From contig JBEBHJ010000018.1 in the NCBI GenBank assembly GCA_040081075.1, positions 1-51,348 on the forward strand: a DNA stretch of 51,348 nt, given 5' to 3'. The position numbers and the translations under genes were made by a program. Shown here one piece after another: positions 24,359-33,603 of the stretch. The notes below the pieces were generated by a model, which saw only the letters and a list, made by a program, of their open reading frames with translations, was not told where the DNA came from and did no database searches. Position 1 is the stretch's first letter; each line of letters opens with the position of its first letter. Source of the DNA: JANJUB01 sp040081075. Lineage in GTDB: Bacteria; Armatimonadota; Fimbriimonadia; Fimbriimonadales; Fimbriimonadaceae.

Positions 24359-26350
24359 CTACTCGTCGCTTTCACGAGCCGGCTTTGTTGTTCGATAGCT
24401 TGACGTCCATTTCGGGCGCAGCGGTTCTTTGCCGTCTTCAAGCATCTTCTTCCAAGTTTCATCCGATAGCCGATCGGCTATGGGGACCGTGAACTCGTAA
24501 AAGCTGTAAACCGGTCCCCGGGCAAGGTAAGTTTTGCCTTCAATCGGCACAAGCGCAATGAGGTCTTCGGCGTGCCCGCTGGCGATTTCGAACGCAAGTG
24601 GATCGGCGGTGTGTATGTCAGCTACAAGCGCCATGTCTTTGTCATTGTTGGTTAGCGTCTGGTGGGCAACGCCGCGCAACAAGAGAGTCGTTGTTAAATC
24701 TTCTATCGCGCCGCCGATCTTGCGCAGCTTCTCGTGGGTTGCTTTGCCGAGAGTCTTTCCCGCAAGTTGTGAATCTACTGCAGATCTCAACAAGGCAAGC
24801 AATTCGGCATAGGCTTTCAAATCCTCCTTTGCGCCCGGTGTGATCAAGTTGTATTTGCCTAATCCGTTCTGCAGGGTCTTCGTCATCCAGGCCAGCCGAT
24901 CGTAAACGGGCACATTCGGCTCGACATACTCACGCACGAAGGGTTGTTCTTCCTCTCCGTCCCCCATTTCGACTGCCGTCTGCTCGCCGTAGAGAATCGT
25001 ATCGTGTCGGAGTTCAGCAAACGAAGCCAACGCAGTGTTTAAGCTCTTATCAAGCCAAGCGGCGGATCGCATAAATGCCGGCACTTCATGCTTCGGACGA
25101 TTAGCCGCAAACCTGAGGGTTTCCAGCCATACATCGTAGAGATTGCGTTGCCAGTAGCTTGGGGGCAAGCTGGCGAATTGGCGAGTGACCTCGGCCCGGC
25201 GAGGTCCGTATTCAGACCAACCGCGTGGGTTGTACAGGTCGGGGTGCGTATCAAGAATCTCCGCGGCTCGGGGAGATCCGAGGGTTGCGAGAACATCCAA
25301 TGCGCTTGGTAGAGGCCGATTCTCGCCCGTGACCCGAGAGATAGCCACGCCATCGGTGAGGCCACGCTGGGGCATAAACCTTAACTGCAGTTCCCCGGGC
25401 ATGTTCGATCTGAAGATCAACTTCGACTTATACTTGCTTGGGTTGAGGCGATCAAGCTCCGCCAGCAAGGCTTGGTAACTTGCGGTTGAAGTGATCGGTT
25501 TGGTGCCGAGAATTTTGCGTCGAGCGATGCCGATCATTTCGGGAGTAAGACTGTTCACAGTGCCGGCGAACATCGTCGTCGGCTCGTAAACAGCCTTCCA
25601 TAGGGTGGCCGATTTCGAGGACTCAAACGCCTCTGACATGGCGAGGGCTCGAAGGATTTGGGCATCATCTGGGGCACCACTTTCAGTTCGTAGAGAGAAT
25701 GGTGCGAGCCCGAACCACATCATGCCCAGGAAGTAACGTGTTAACTTCGACGAGCGAGTGTAGTGGCCTCGGGGGATGAATTGGCTATAGTCAATCTCGT
25801 GGGGGAAAACCGCCCCACGTCGGTAACCAGAGTGAGCACGGATCAACGAAAGTTCTTGATCAACAATCGCCTTAGCTTCCTTAGGAAGGGAAGTGCTTCC
25901 ACCAAAGAGCCGATCGGCAACGCCGAAAAATGCCAAGACATTGAGGTTTGCCGCCTTGAGCTGAGGGGTCTTAGAGGCGTTGTACTGCTTCGCACTGGCC
26001 CTGATCATCTGACCCGCCAATGACGCGGCTTTTGGAAAGAGCATGTCCGACTCGGCTGTACGCAGAGTGGCGTCAAACAAAATGTGATAAAGATGTATCG
26101 GCACATCTATCGTGATGATGGAGGGGATGTTCTGATAGTCGTTTTCATCAAACACGTAGTGCATTTGAATCATGCCGCGGGCAGGAGAAACAACGAATCC
26201 GTTCTTGTTTAAAAGCTGAATGTGCTCGCTCGCAAGGGGAACCGCCTTCCTAAATGTCGCCAGATTAGAAGCCTTTTCGGAATCGAACGTTTGCGCACTG
26301 GCTAAACTGACGTAGCCCAAAAACATTAAGCCAACTCTTTTCATCACCAT
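24359..26350 (-). CDS. DUF3160 domain protein, secreted
   Basis: The protein has about 663 residues with a signal peptide (MKRVGLMFLGYVSLASAQ). The body matches the DUF3160 family: LLNKNGFVVSPARGMIQMHY, then IPSIITIDVPIHLYHILFD, YTRSSKLTRYFLGMMWFGL, and a C-terminal part with MALVADIHTADP and ARGPVYSFYEF. The family is seen in Armatimonadota, Bacteroidota and other environmental bacteria; the function is unknown. ATG 26350 and ATG 26344 are both possible starts; the second overlaps the stop of the upstream gene as TGATG. It is the last gene of a three-gene leftward operon that starts with DAHP synthase. Confidence 0.85.
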   Translation of the reverse strand: MVMKRVGLMFLGYVSLASAQTFDSEKASNLATFRKAVPLASEHIQLLNKNGFVVSPARGMIQMHYVFDENDYQNIPSIITIDVPIHLYHILFDATLRTAESDMLFPKAASLAGQMIRASAKQYNASKTPQLKAANLNVLAFFGVADRLFGGSTSLPKEAKAIVDQELSLIRAHSGYRRGAVFPHEIDYSQFIPRGHYTRSSKLTRYFLGMMWFGLAPFSLRTESGAPDDAQILRALAMSEAFESSKSATLWKAVYEPTTMFAGTVNSLTPEMIGIARRKILGTKPITSTASYQALLAELDRLNPSKYKSKLIFRSNMPGELQLRFMPQRGLTDGVAISRVTGENRPLPSALDVLATLGSPRAAEILDTHPDLYNPRGWSEYGPRRAEVTRQFASLPPSYWQRNLYDVWLETLRFAANRPKHEVPAFMRSAAWLDKSLNTALASFAELRHDTILYGEQTAVEMGDGEEEQPFVREYVEPNVPVYDRLAWMTKTLQNGLGKYNLITPGAKEDLKAYAELLALLRSAVDSQLAGKTLGKATHEKLRKIGGAIEDLTTTLLLRGVAHQTLTNNDKDMALVADIHTADPLAFEIASGHAEDLIALVPIEGKTYLARGPVYSFYEFTVPIADRLSDETWKKMLEDGKEPLRPKWTSSYRTTKPARESDE

Positions 26351-26838
26351 TTCACTTCCTTGCCATCAATCTTGGCTTCATTGGCACTCACCAACTGAAC
26401 CATCGTTCCTTTTGCAATATCTCGAAGTTTCTGCAATCCAAACCCCCGCCACTTGTATTCCGCGACGGCAAAGCCACCGTATATAAGCATTTCAACCGCA
26501 TAGATCCGCTGATTGACAGTCTGAAAATCAACTAATTCCCGACCAAGCGTGGAAGCTAACCACTTGGGTTTGACCTCTTTGCCATCAAACTCATAGACGA
26601 ACAACGTCCGGTGGGTTTGCTTGATGTTGTGGGTTTTCTTGTTAACGCCGACCAAGATGTCGGGCTTGCCATTTCCATCCACGTCGCCGGGAATGGCTTT
26701 CCAAGCTCCCAGTGACTTCGGTGCGAAATGCCACGCTCGAGACGTTCCCACGATTGACACGGAGCGTGCCGCGGTTGGGTCTAAGTTTATGAAATAGGAT
26801 TCACCCTTCAAAACGAAGGCAAGCGCGATGTCAATCAT
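26344..26838 (-). CDS. Hypothetical protein with an FG-GAP/VCBS-like motif
   Basis: The protein has 164 residues. It starts without a clear signal peptide (MIDIALAFVLKGESYF). The segment IPGDVDGNGKPDILVGVNKK is a calcium-loop FG-GAP or VCBS-type repeat, typical of beta-propellers. The rest (LFVYEFDGKEVKPKWLAS, YGGFAVAEYKWRGFGLQKLR) looks like further propeller blades, too few for a whole one. The start overlaps the DAHP synthase stop as ATGA, and the stop overlaps the DUF3160 start, so translation is probably coupled on both sides. A partner role for the DUF3160 protein is inference. Confidence 0.7.
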   Translation of the reverse strand: MIDIALAFVLKGESYFINLDPTAARSVSIVGTSRAWHFAPKSLGAWKAIPGDVDGNGKPDILVGVNKKTHNIKQTHRTLFVYEFDGKEVKPKWLASTLGRELVDFQTVNQRIYAVEMLIYGGFAVAEYKWRGFGLQKLRDIAKGTMVQLVSANEAKIDGKEVKW

Positions 26839-27851
26839 CGAATAGCTTGGAGTTTCTCCAAATCCCCCATCAGCTTCATGAACACCTCCGGCGTGAGAGA
26901 CTGTGAGCCGTCGCTCATGGCGTGTTTGGGGTCGGGGTGCATTTCGATCATGAGGCCGTCCGCTCCGGCCATTACCGCTGCCTTTGCCAGTGCCGGTACG
27001 TAGCGGGCGACGCCTACTCCATGGGAGGGATCGACCACAACCGGTAGGTGGGAATACTCCTTGAGGACTGGGATTGAGTTCAAGTCGAGGGTGTTCCGTG
27101 TGTAAGACCGATCCAGCGGAACGATTCCTCGCTCACACAAGATCACGTTTGGATTGCCTTGGTTCAAGACATATTCGGCGGCGAGAAGGAACTCGTCAAT
27201 TGTTGCAGCCGGGCCGCGCTTCAGAAACACCGGCTTCATGCTCTTCCCAGCTTCAATAAGCAGGGGGAAGTTCTGCATGCTCCGTGCTCCGATCTGTAGG
27301 ACATCAACATAAGAAGCAACAAGACCTACCAAATCCGGCGACATCACCTCTGTGATCGTTGCCAGTCCGTAGTCGGCCCCGACCCTTTTCATAATCTTGA
27401 GGCCCTCTTCGGCCATGCCTTGAAACGCGTAGGGAGAGGTTCGCGGCTTAAATGCGCCGCCACGAATGATCGTCGCCCCTGACTCTTTAACGATCTTGGC
27501 GCAGGTTTCGAATTGCTCCATGGACTCGATAGAGCACGGGCCGGCCATGACTGTGAACGTATTCGGCCCCACAGTTACAGTTGGCGAAACCGCAACTTCC
27601 GTCTTTTTCCGTTGCCACTCCATCGAGGCCAACTTGTACGGTCGGCTAACATGGGTGACCTTGCTTACCGCATCCAAGCTCGCGAGGATTCCGGCAAGCT
27701 CATCCCGAATCTCGGCCGGCACCGAACTTGGGATTCCAATTGCAATTCGATCCCCGGGCAACACCTGGGGCTCAAGTTTGCTTTGACGAATCGCCTCACA
27801 AACGGCATTGACCTGGCTATCCGTAGCCCCGAACTGCATCAAAACGATCAT
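26835..27851 (-). CDS. aroF: 3-deoxy-7-phosphoheptulonate (DAHP) synthase, type I beta with N-terminal ferredoxin-like domain
   Basis: The enzyme joins phosphoenolpyruvate and erythrose 4-phosphate, the first step of the shikimate pathway. The protein has 338 residues. Residues 1-70 form the regulatory ferredoxin-like domain seen in Thermotoga-type enzymes. The barrel has VMAGPCSIESMEQFE, IIRGGAFKPRTSPYAFQG, QIGARSMQNFPLL, PVFLKRGPAATIDEFLLAAE and VVDPSHGVGVARYVPALA. These carry the substrate- and metal-binding residues. In this type the N-terminal domain binds tyrosine or phenylalanine for feedback control. It is divergent from the O-antigen ligase-like gene with 27 bases between starts and heads a leftward operon with two genes of unknown function. 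Confidence 0.95.
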   Translation of the reverse strand: MIVLMQFGATDSQVNAVCEAIRQSKLEPQVLPGDRIAIGIPSSVPAEIRDELAGILASLDAVSKVTHVSRPYKLASMEWQRKKTEVAVSPTVTVGPNTFTVMAGPCSIESMEQFETCAKIVKESGATIIRGGAFKPRTSPYAFQGMAEEGLKIMKRVGADYGLATITEVMSPDLVGLVASYVDVLQIGARSMQNFPLLIEAGKSMKPVFLKRGPAATIDEFLLAAEYVLNQGNPNVILCERGIVPLDRSYTRNTLDLNSIPVLKEYSHLPVVVDPSHGVGVARYVPALAKAAVMAGADGLMIEMHPDPKHAMSDGSQSLTPEVFMKLMGDLEKLQAIR

Positions 27852-27878
27852 TTACGCTAAAAGGGTACCTTCAAGGAA

Positions 27879-29951
27879 GTGAGCGAAAAGGTCGCGAGAA
27901 CGCCGGTTCCCTTTTTCGTCGTGGCGGCAGTGTTGGCCGCCACGATTTTTGGGACGTGGATTTCGCTCGAACCCACCGCCATAACGAGTGTCTTTGAGTC
28001 GGTTTACTCCGACTCTCAAGGTGCGGCCATGGGGCATGCGCTGACCGGGTTGGTTATCTTCTCGGGCCTCTTTTGGATTTGCTTAAAAAGACGCGTTATT
28101 CCAATTCCCCACCTCAAACTTTTGCTGCCGCTAGCAATTGTAGAACTTGCGGTTGCGGTTTCTTTTGGAGTTTCTGGTTACCGTCACATCAGCTTGATGA
28201 TGCTGTTTGAATGGCTAGGCTATGGCGCTGCGTTCATTCTTACGGTCGCAACTGTGGGCCGAACAACGGGGGTCAGATTGGTGTTGATCGCTTTAACCTT
28301 GGGAGGCGCCTTGCTCGCCTTAAGTGGTTATCGCGAATATGTAGCCCAGGATGATCCGACTTGGCGCATCTTTGCTCACACCATGGGGCCAAACGTTCTC
28401 GCCGCGTTCTTGTCGGTATGCCTCTTCCCGGCGTGCATTCTGACGGCAACGGAAGAACGGGTTGGACAACTTCTTTCGGGGCTCGCCGGTAGCTTGATGA
28501 TTGTGGGACTCATTTTGACGGGGTCCAAAGGCGGGCTATTGGCAACGGCGATTGGTGCGATCGTTATGCTCGTAGTTTCGGGGAAGCGCCAAGCCGTTAT
28601 TGGTCTCGCCGTCTGCGCTACGATTGGCTTTGCGCTCTCCTATGGAATCACCCATCGTCCCACGAAGCAGCAAGTCTCTGGATCGCCCCTTGGCCGAGTG
28701 GTAGGTGCAAGCGCGACTTCCGAGCAATCGAGCGGCTTCCGCAAGAACCTTTGGAAGGGGGCCGCCAAGCTCATGACGATGAATCCTGTTGGTTATGGGG
28801 TCGGGACGTATCGGTTCCAATCAGCCCGAACTGGCACTACCACTCAAACCCAACTTGCCCACAACTCATATTTGCAACTCGGGGTTGAAACCGGAGTCCT
28901 CGGTCTAACGGGGTTTCTCGTCTTTCTTGGCCTGGTCGCCAGAACGGTTCTCTCAGCAAATAAGGGTCAGCCCGATGGGGCGAGGCTTCAAAAGTCTGCA
29001 GTTTTGGGTTCGATCGCGGCGTTTCTCGTTCACAGCGTGTTTGATAGCGATCTGCAAATTTTCGGACTTGGTGTTTTGTTCTTTGTGCTCTGCGGCCTTG
29101 CAATTCAGCTTTCCGTGGATGGGTCAACTCCAGAATTCTTGCAGCCCACATTTCGAAAAGGATTGCTTGTTTGCTCCTTCTTTGCGCCACTCGCCATGCT
29201 GTATTTTGGGTGGGTGGATATTAAGCACGGGCAGCTACTTGGCGGCTTAACGAGCCAAAGCCGTGAGCAGCTTGTTTCCGACATGCAATCTCTTCAAACC
29301 GCCGCTCCCCTGGATTCTCGAGTGCTTTTCACGAGCTACCAAGTCTCGGCTGCGGCGAAACTTACGCCGGCAGAACTCCCCGGATTGTTAAAGCGCGCGA
29401 TCGACTTAGGCCCAACCCTTTCGATGTACCGGGCGCTGGCAAGGCTGACGGCGGCCTCGAACTCAGGCAATCCCAACCAATATTTGGATAAGGCCTACGA
29501 ACTGGACCCAAATAACTATCTTGCCCTTGCGCTTGATATTGAGCTCAATCGAAAAGATGATCCGGACCGGGCAAAACAAGCGGCAAAGAAGCTGGTCGAT
29601 TCGGAGCAAACTCCATACTTCCAGATACGGTCGATCCCCGAATTGGTCCCACTCGAAACGTATCAGGGACGCGCCTACTTGGCCGAATCGCTCAACGGAA
29701 AAGCGAAAGCAGAGATGCTTCAACCGGCTCTGGAGGGTTTGGCTATGTTCGCCGATAAGACCGTTAAGGAAGTTAAGCGATTTGCAGCGGCTGGCTTGGA
29801 TGGTGGATTTGGGGGACTCAATCGAGCCGAAGCGATTGCGGATTTGGAAGAGGGGCTTTCGATCGTTCAGGCTTATCGAGAGGTTGGAGATGCGGCGTTA
29901 GCCGATTCAGTTCGGGGCAAGCTAGAGGCCGCAGCGGCATCTCTCAAGTAA
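27879..29951 (+). CDS. O-antigen ligase (Wzy/WaaL-like) membrane protein with C-terminal TPR-like region
   Basis: The protein has 690 residues. About ten to twelve membrane helices span residues 10-430. The Wzy_C signature is present: NPVGYGVGTYRFQ, then a periplasmic segment with AHNSYLQLGVETGVLGL. Proteins of this superfamily join or polymerise surface glycans. The C-terminal 250 residues are soluble, with helical repeats (DLGPTLSMYRALARLTAASN, ANNN-like AYELDPNNYLALALDIEL) of the TPR type, as known for several O-antigen ligase fusions. GTG 27879 is a possible start; a later one cannot be ruled out. The 3' end overlaps the PBP2 gene by 79 bases on opposite strands, the largest convergent overlap here. 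Confidence 0.85.
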   Translation: MSEKVARTPVPFFVVAAVLAATIFGTWISLEPTAITSVFESVYSDSQGAAMGHALTGLVIFSGLFWICLKRRVIPIPHLKLLLPLAIVELAVAVSFGVSGYRHISLMMLFEWLGYGAAFILTVATVGRTTGVRLVLIALTLGGALLALSGYREYVAQDDPTWRIFAHTMGPNVLAAFLSVCLFPACILTATEERVGQLLSGLAGSLMIVGLILTGSKGGLLATAIGAIVMLVVSGKRQAVIGLAVCATIGFALSYGITHRPTKQQVSGSPLGRVVGASATSEQSSGFRKNLWKGAAKLMTMNPVGYGVGTYRFQSARTGTTTQTQLAHNSYLQLGVETGVLGLTGFLVFLGLVARTVLSANKGQPDGARLQKSAVLGSIAAFLVHSVFDSDLQIFGLGVLFFVLCGLAIQLSVDGSTPEFLQPTFRKGLLVCSFFAPLAMLYFGWVDIKHGQLLGGLTSQSREQLVSDMQSLQTAAPLDSRVLFTSYQVSAAAKLTPAELPGLLKRAIDLGPTLSMYRALARLTAASNSGNPNQYLDKAYELDPNNYLALALDIELNRKDDPDRAKQAAKKLVDSEQTPYFQIRSIPELVPLETYQGRAYLAESLNGKAKAEMLQPALEGLAMFADKTVKEVKRFAAAGLDGGFGGLNRAEAIADLEEGLSIVQAYREVGDAALADSVRGKLEAAAASLK

Positions 29952-31702
29952 GCACTTACAAGCCGTTGCGCGATCGGTACGGCAACGTCGCCACCGTGCC
30001 CGGATTTCTCGACCATCACCGCGATAACCACTTTTGGGTTTTCCATCGGGGCAATTCCGACAAACCATGCATGGGTGGGTCCCCTTCCCGAGTGCTCTGC
30101 GGACCCTGTTTTCCCTCCCCATGTGACACCGGAAATGCCCCCGAGCCGATGAGCCGTTCCCGATTGGGTTACCGAGACCATGGCTTGCTTGAGGGAGCTC
30201 CAGAAATCCGCCGGAAGTTCGAAGTTTCTCGCCAAGATTGGTTCGGTTGGCACGACCTTACCATCGGTTCCAACCTCAGCTTTTACAAAATGGGGCTGAT
30301 ACTGCGTGCCATTGTTAGCCACCAGAGCAACGAGATTTGCCATTTGGAGGGGCGTAGCGGTGATGTAGCCTTGCCCAAAACCCATTTGAACAACGTGGCC
30401 CAGAAAGAAGGGCCGACCCTTGAGCCATTTGTCCGTCGGAACTACCCCGGAGACCTCTCCTTGCAGGTCTACTCCGGTTTTCTGTCCAAATCCCAGGTCA
30501 AGCAGGGTTTGCCGCATTGAGTCCTTTCCGATCACTTCAGCCCAAGATCCAAAATAGGAGTTGCAAGACTTGCTAAACGCGGTCATGAACGCCAGCGTGC
30601 CTCCGCCGTGGTTCTCACATCTAAATTTTTGACCGCCGATTTGGTAGTAGCCTGGGCAATATTTCGAGCGCGCCGTATCAAAAATCCCGGCTTTGGCCGC
30701 CGCGATGGCTGTGGCAATCTTGTAAGTTGATCCCGGCGCGTATGCCCCGCTCGCTGCCCGGTTGAATAGCGGATGACGAGGATCCTCCGACAGCGCCGCA
30801 TAATCCTCGACCGAAACTCCTCCGTCAAATATTGCGGAATCATAAGTTGGGCGTGAAGCCATACAGATAATTTCACCGCTGCTGGGCTCGATCATGACGA
30901 CGGCTCCGCCGTCCGACTTGTGGGCGCGGCAAGATTGTTCCAACAACGCATTTGCCTGCTTTTGGATATCTAAGTCTATGCTGAGTATAAGTTGCTTGCC
31001 GGGAATTGCCTCCACGCGCGAAATGGTTCTTACCGCTTTCTTCTTGGAGGACACAACACTTTCCGATCCGCGAGTTCCCATGAGCTCCGTATCGTGCGCT
31101 CGCTCGATTCCATCCTTGCCGACATAGGTTGAAGGCGTTACTGAGTCGCCGAGCCGATCCATATCCCGCTCCGACGGCAATCCGACGTAGCCCAGGATAT
31201 GAGCCATATCAATGGTGTCTGGATAGTAACGCATCGGCTGATACGACACATCAATACCGGGTAACGCGCCCCAAGATTCGGCAATATTCGTGGCTACATC
31301 AACGTTCACGCCGACAAATAATGGGGCAGGCATATTCGGACGGCGAAATCCATCCTTCAGCTTCTTCTCTAATTTCTTCTTGTCCGCACCGGTCAGCGCC
31401 ACCACTTCGTCCATGACCCACTTGTTCTTGTTGACGACCGCCGGAATACCCGTCACGACGAACTCCGAACGAACTCCGGCTAGAAGGCGCTTCTTTCGGT
31501 CAAAAATCAGGCCCCGCGGTGCCATGATGTCGAGGCGACTGACGCCCGATGCGGCAGCCCGGGCCAAGAACTCCTCCGTTTGCACCACTTGGAGATACCA
31601 AAGCCTTAGAAAGACGCCAGAGAGGGCCACGAAGGCACCACCTATCGTTCCGAGCAGTTTCGGATCAATCTCTTGCTTTGGCGGTGCGTGAATTACGGAC
31701 AA
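29873..31702 (-). CDS. mrdA: Penicillin-binding protein 2 (peptidoglycan transpeptidase)
   Basis: The protein has 609 residues. A single membrane helix (about 15-38) is followed by the dimerisation domain, with IMAPRGLIFDRKKRLLAGVRS. The transpeptidase domain has the three class B motifs: S325-T-Y-K328, S379-C-N381 and KTGSAEH. The Cys-containing CPGYYQIGGQKFRC is typical of the PBP2 (MrdA) line as opposed to PBP3. The protein cross-links the side wall with RodA in rods. RodA and the Mre genes are not in the window. The start is TTG at 31702, chosen to give the basic stretch before the helix; no ribosome site is obvious. It overlaps the ligase-like gene by 79 bases. Confidence 0.95.
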   Translation of the reverse strand: MSVIHAPPKQEIDPKLLGTIGGAFVALSGVFLRLWYLQVVQTEEFLARAAASGVSRLDIMAPRGLIFDRKKRLLAGVRSEFVVTGIPAVVNKNKWVMDEVVALTGADKKKLEKKLKDGFRRPNMPAPLFVGVNVDVATNIAESWGALPGIDVSYQPMRYYPDTIDMAHILGYVGLPSERDMDRLGDSVTPSTYVGKDGIERAHDTELMGTRGSESVVSSKKKAVRTISRVEAIPGKQLILSIDLDIQKQANALLEQSCRAHKSDGGAVVMIEPSSGEIICMASRPTYDSAIFDGGVSVEDYAALSEDPRHPLFNRAASGAYAPGSTYKIATAIAAAKAGIFDTARSKYCPGYYQIGGQKFRCENHGGGTLAFMTAFSKSCNSYFGSWAEVIGKDSMRQTLLDLGFGQKTGVDLQGEVSGVVPTDKWLKGRPFFLGHVVQMGFGQGYITATPLQMANLVALVANNGTQYQPHFVKAEVGTDGKVVPTEPILARNFELPADFWSSLKQAMVSVTQSGTAHRLGGISGVTWGGKTGSAEHSGRGPTHAWFVGIAPMENPKVVIAVMVEKSGHGGDVAVPIAQRLVSAYLRDAAAASSLPRTESANAASPTSR

Positions 31703-31737
31703 GGGTTATCTATTATGGATTCTTAATGGTGACTCGG

Positions 31738-31743
31738 TAAAAT
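31738..31743 (+). promoter_or_regulatory. Predicted -10 box (TAAAAT) of the ArsC-like gene
   Basis: TAAAAT is followed by 6 bases and the GTG at 31750. This is a clean leaderless arrangement in the short divergent gap to mrdA. Confidence 0.5.
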
Positions 31744-31749
31744 CCGGGC

Positions 31750-32145
31750 GTGAACGTGTTGTTTGTTTGTGTACACAATGCTGGTCGTTCTCAAATGGCT
31801 GAAGCATTTACAAACTACTACGCCAAATCCTCGATTGGTCGTTCGGCAGGCACGGTGGGAGGGAAGGATCTCAACCCCATGGCCGTTGAAGCGATGAACG
31901 AACTTGGTATCTCGATGGAATCTCAATCTCCCAAACTGCTCACTCCTGAGCTTGCCGCTTGGGCGGACCGCGTGATTACAATGGGATGCGGCGTGAACGC
32001 AGACCAGTGCTCAGCCGGTTTCTTAGTTTCCGAAGATTGGGGTCTCGATGATCCCGCTGGCCAAGGGCTAGATGCGGTGCGCGCGATAAGGGACCAGATT
32101 CGGGAGCGCGTGCTCTTACTCCTCCGCGATGAAGAAGTCGGCTAA
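31750..32145 (+). CDS. Low-molecular-weight phosphatase / arsenate reductase family protein
   Basis: The protein has 131 residues. The active-site loop FVCVHNAGRSQMAEAF has nucleophile C7 and R13, the P-loop of LMW-PTP fold. The CVHN variant and the VITMGC and SEDWGLDDPAGQG segments are like the thioredoxin- or mycothiol-coupled arsenate reductases (ArsC/Arc2). A true arsenate reductase of this type uses extra cysteines; C37-type positions are not clear here, but MGC and ADQC give two more. Arsenate reduction or protein-tyrosine dephosphorylation are both possible. There is no arsenite pump or ArsR gene nearby. The 3' end overlaps the amidohydrolase gene by 30 bases on opposite strands. Confidence 0.88.
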   Translation: MNVLFVCVHNAGRSQMAEAFTNYYAKSSIGRSAGTVGGKDLNPMAVEAMNELGISMESQSPKLLTPELAAWADRVITMGCGVNADQCSAGFLVSEDWGLDDPAGQGLDAVRAIRDQIRERVLLLLRDEEVG

Positions 32146-33603
32146 CTCATTCTCGGCTAAGGTTCCCATCAAGCCGTGGTCGTGATTGGCCCTTGCTCCC
32201 ATTTCCGTGTAGGCTCTGGTTGCTTCTTCGCGGGTGGTGTTTTCACCCGGGTCAAATCCGGTCGGTCGGTTGCAGGCCGTCTCGATGCCGATGATCGGGT
32301 CGCCCAAAACAATGGGCGAATCAGAGTTAAAACTCAGCTCAATCCCCGCATCAAGAACCGAACGAAAACGCTTGAGCTTCGCGGCCCTTTCCGAGCCAAG
32401 CTGTCGCTGATAAGCGTGACCAAAGCGGTGGAGGAACTCGGGTTGCATTGTTACGTGGGAGCCGAGTTTGGCCATCCTTTCGATTTGAGCATCGCTCAGC
32501 ATCATGGCATGCTCAATCCGGTGGCGGCGTGGATTTTGCGTTTGTTCGTAAGCGTCCATCACAAGGTCGGTTGATCGATCCCCGATGGTGTGGGTCGCAA
32601 TGCAAAAGCCCGCATCATCGGCCATTCGGACCATCTCTTTAAAGCGATCGGCGGAGTACATGAGTTGCCCGTCGCTGTCTCCTTCTGGGCTAGAACCCGT
32701 AAATCGCCCATAAATAGCGGCCGTGGCCGATCCAATTGCTCCATCGGCAAATATCTTAACGCCCCAAACCTTTAGTGTTTCTGGGTTAAAACCTGCCGTC
32801 AATTCCGCAAGGTCATCCCTCATTTTGCGGGAGCGATCTTCTTGGCGGAGGAAAACAGATCCCCATTGCAAGCAGAGGCGAACCCGAATCGGATTTCCAC
32901 GTTCCGCTGCAAGTCGATAGGCTTCGAGTTCTTTTGGTAAGTCGTAGCGCCCCGTCATCATATCCGTTGCCGTTCCGATATTGAACTTCGCCATTTTGTC
33001 TCCGGCGGCAAGGATCGCGTGTACCATCTGCTCAACAGTTGGCGACGGAGCGGCGGCAGTGACCCGTTCGTGCGCGTGTTCCAGGAGCACACCTGTGAGT
33101 TCCCCGGACGCATCACGAACGAATGTGCCACCACTGGGATCAGGAGTGGCACGAGTAACCTGCGCAGCCATTAATGCGCCGGTGTTCGCCACGCTTGCAT
33201 GACCGTTCACGTGGCGCAACAAAATGGGTCGGGTGGTGGAAATCGCATCAAGTTCGAGCCTGGTTAAGTGTTCGCCATCCGCGAACTTCGTTTGGTCGTA
33301 ATGAACGGCCATGAGCCAACCATCAGGATGATCATTGTGTCGATGTCTCACCGAGTCCAACACGTCTGCCTTCGTTTGGCAATCACCTAAGTGAAGCTTT
33401 TGCAGGTCAAGTCCCATGGGGAGGATGTGGCAATGCGCGTCGACAAACTTCGGGCTCAAAACGCGGCCCCGCAGATTGATCACTTCGGCGGTGGGCGCGT
33501 CGGCGCCTGCGTCGGTTGTATTCCAAACAACCCGCCCGTCCTCAACGAGCATTCGCCGGCGTTGCCCGGTGAGACCATCAGTGAAGTTTGTGTAAAGAGT
33601 CAT
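32116..33603 (-). CDS. Amidohydrolase family protein (YtcJ/NfdA-like)
   Basis: The protein has 495 residues and an amidohydrolase-3 type TIM barrel. The HxH metal motif is VDAHCHI. Other marks are ILLRHVNGHASVANTGAL, VKIFADGAIGSATAAIYG (the barrel strand with the bridging residue), ATHTIGDRSTDLVMDAYEQ, RIEHAMMLSD, and FNSDSPIVLGDPIIGIETA. These match the YtcJ-like N-substituted formamide deformylase group. The substrate is unknown. The start overlaps the stop of the small membrane protein gene as ATGA, so both are likely translated together. It is convergent with and overlaps the ArsC-like gene by 30 bases. Confidence 0.92.
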   Translation of the reverse strand: MTLYTNFTDGLTGQRRRMLVEDGRVVWNTTDAGADAPTAEVINLRGRVLSPKFVDAHCHILPMGLDLQKLHLGDCQTKADVLDSVRHRHNDHPDGWLMAVHYDQTKFADGEHLTRLELDAISTTRPILLRHVNGHASVANTGALMAAQVTRATPDPSGGTFVRDASGELTGVLLEHAHERVTAAAPSPTVEQMVHAILAAGDKMAKFNIGTATDMMTGRYDLPKELEAYRLAAERGNPIRVRLCLQWGSVFLRQEDRSRKMRDDLAELTAGFNPETLKVWGVKIFADGAIGSATAAIYGRFTGSSPEGDSDGQLMYSADRFKEMVRMADDAGFCIATHTIGDRSTDLVMDAYEQTQNPRRHRIEHAMMLSDAQIERMAKLGSHVTMQPEFLHRFGHAYQRQLGSERAAKLKRFRSVLDAGIELSFNSDSPIVLGDPIIGIETACNRPTGFDPGENTTREEATRAYTEMGARANHDHGLMGTLAENELADFFIAEE

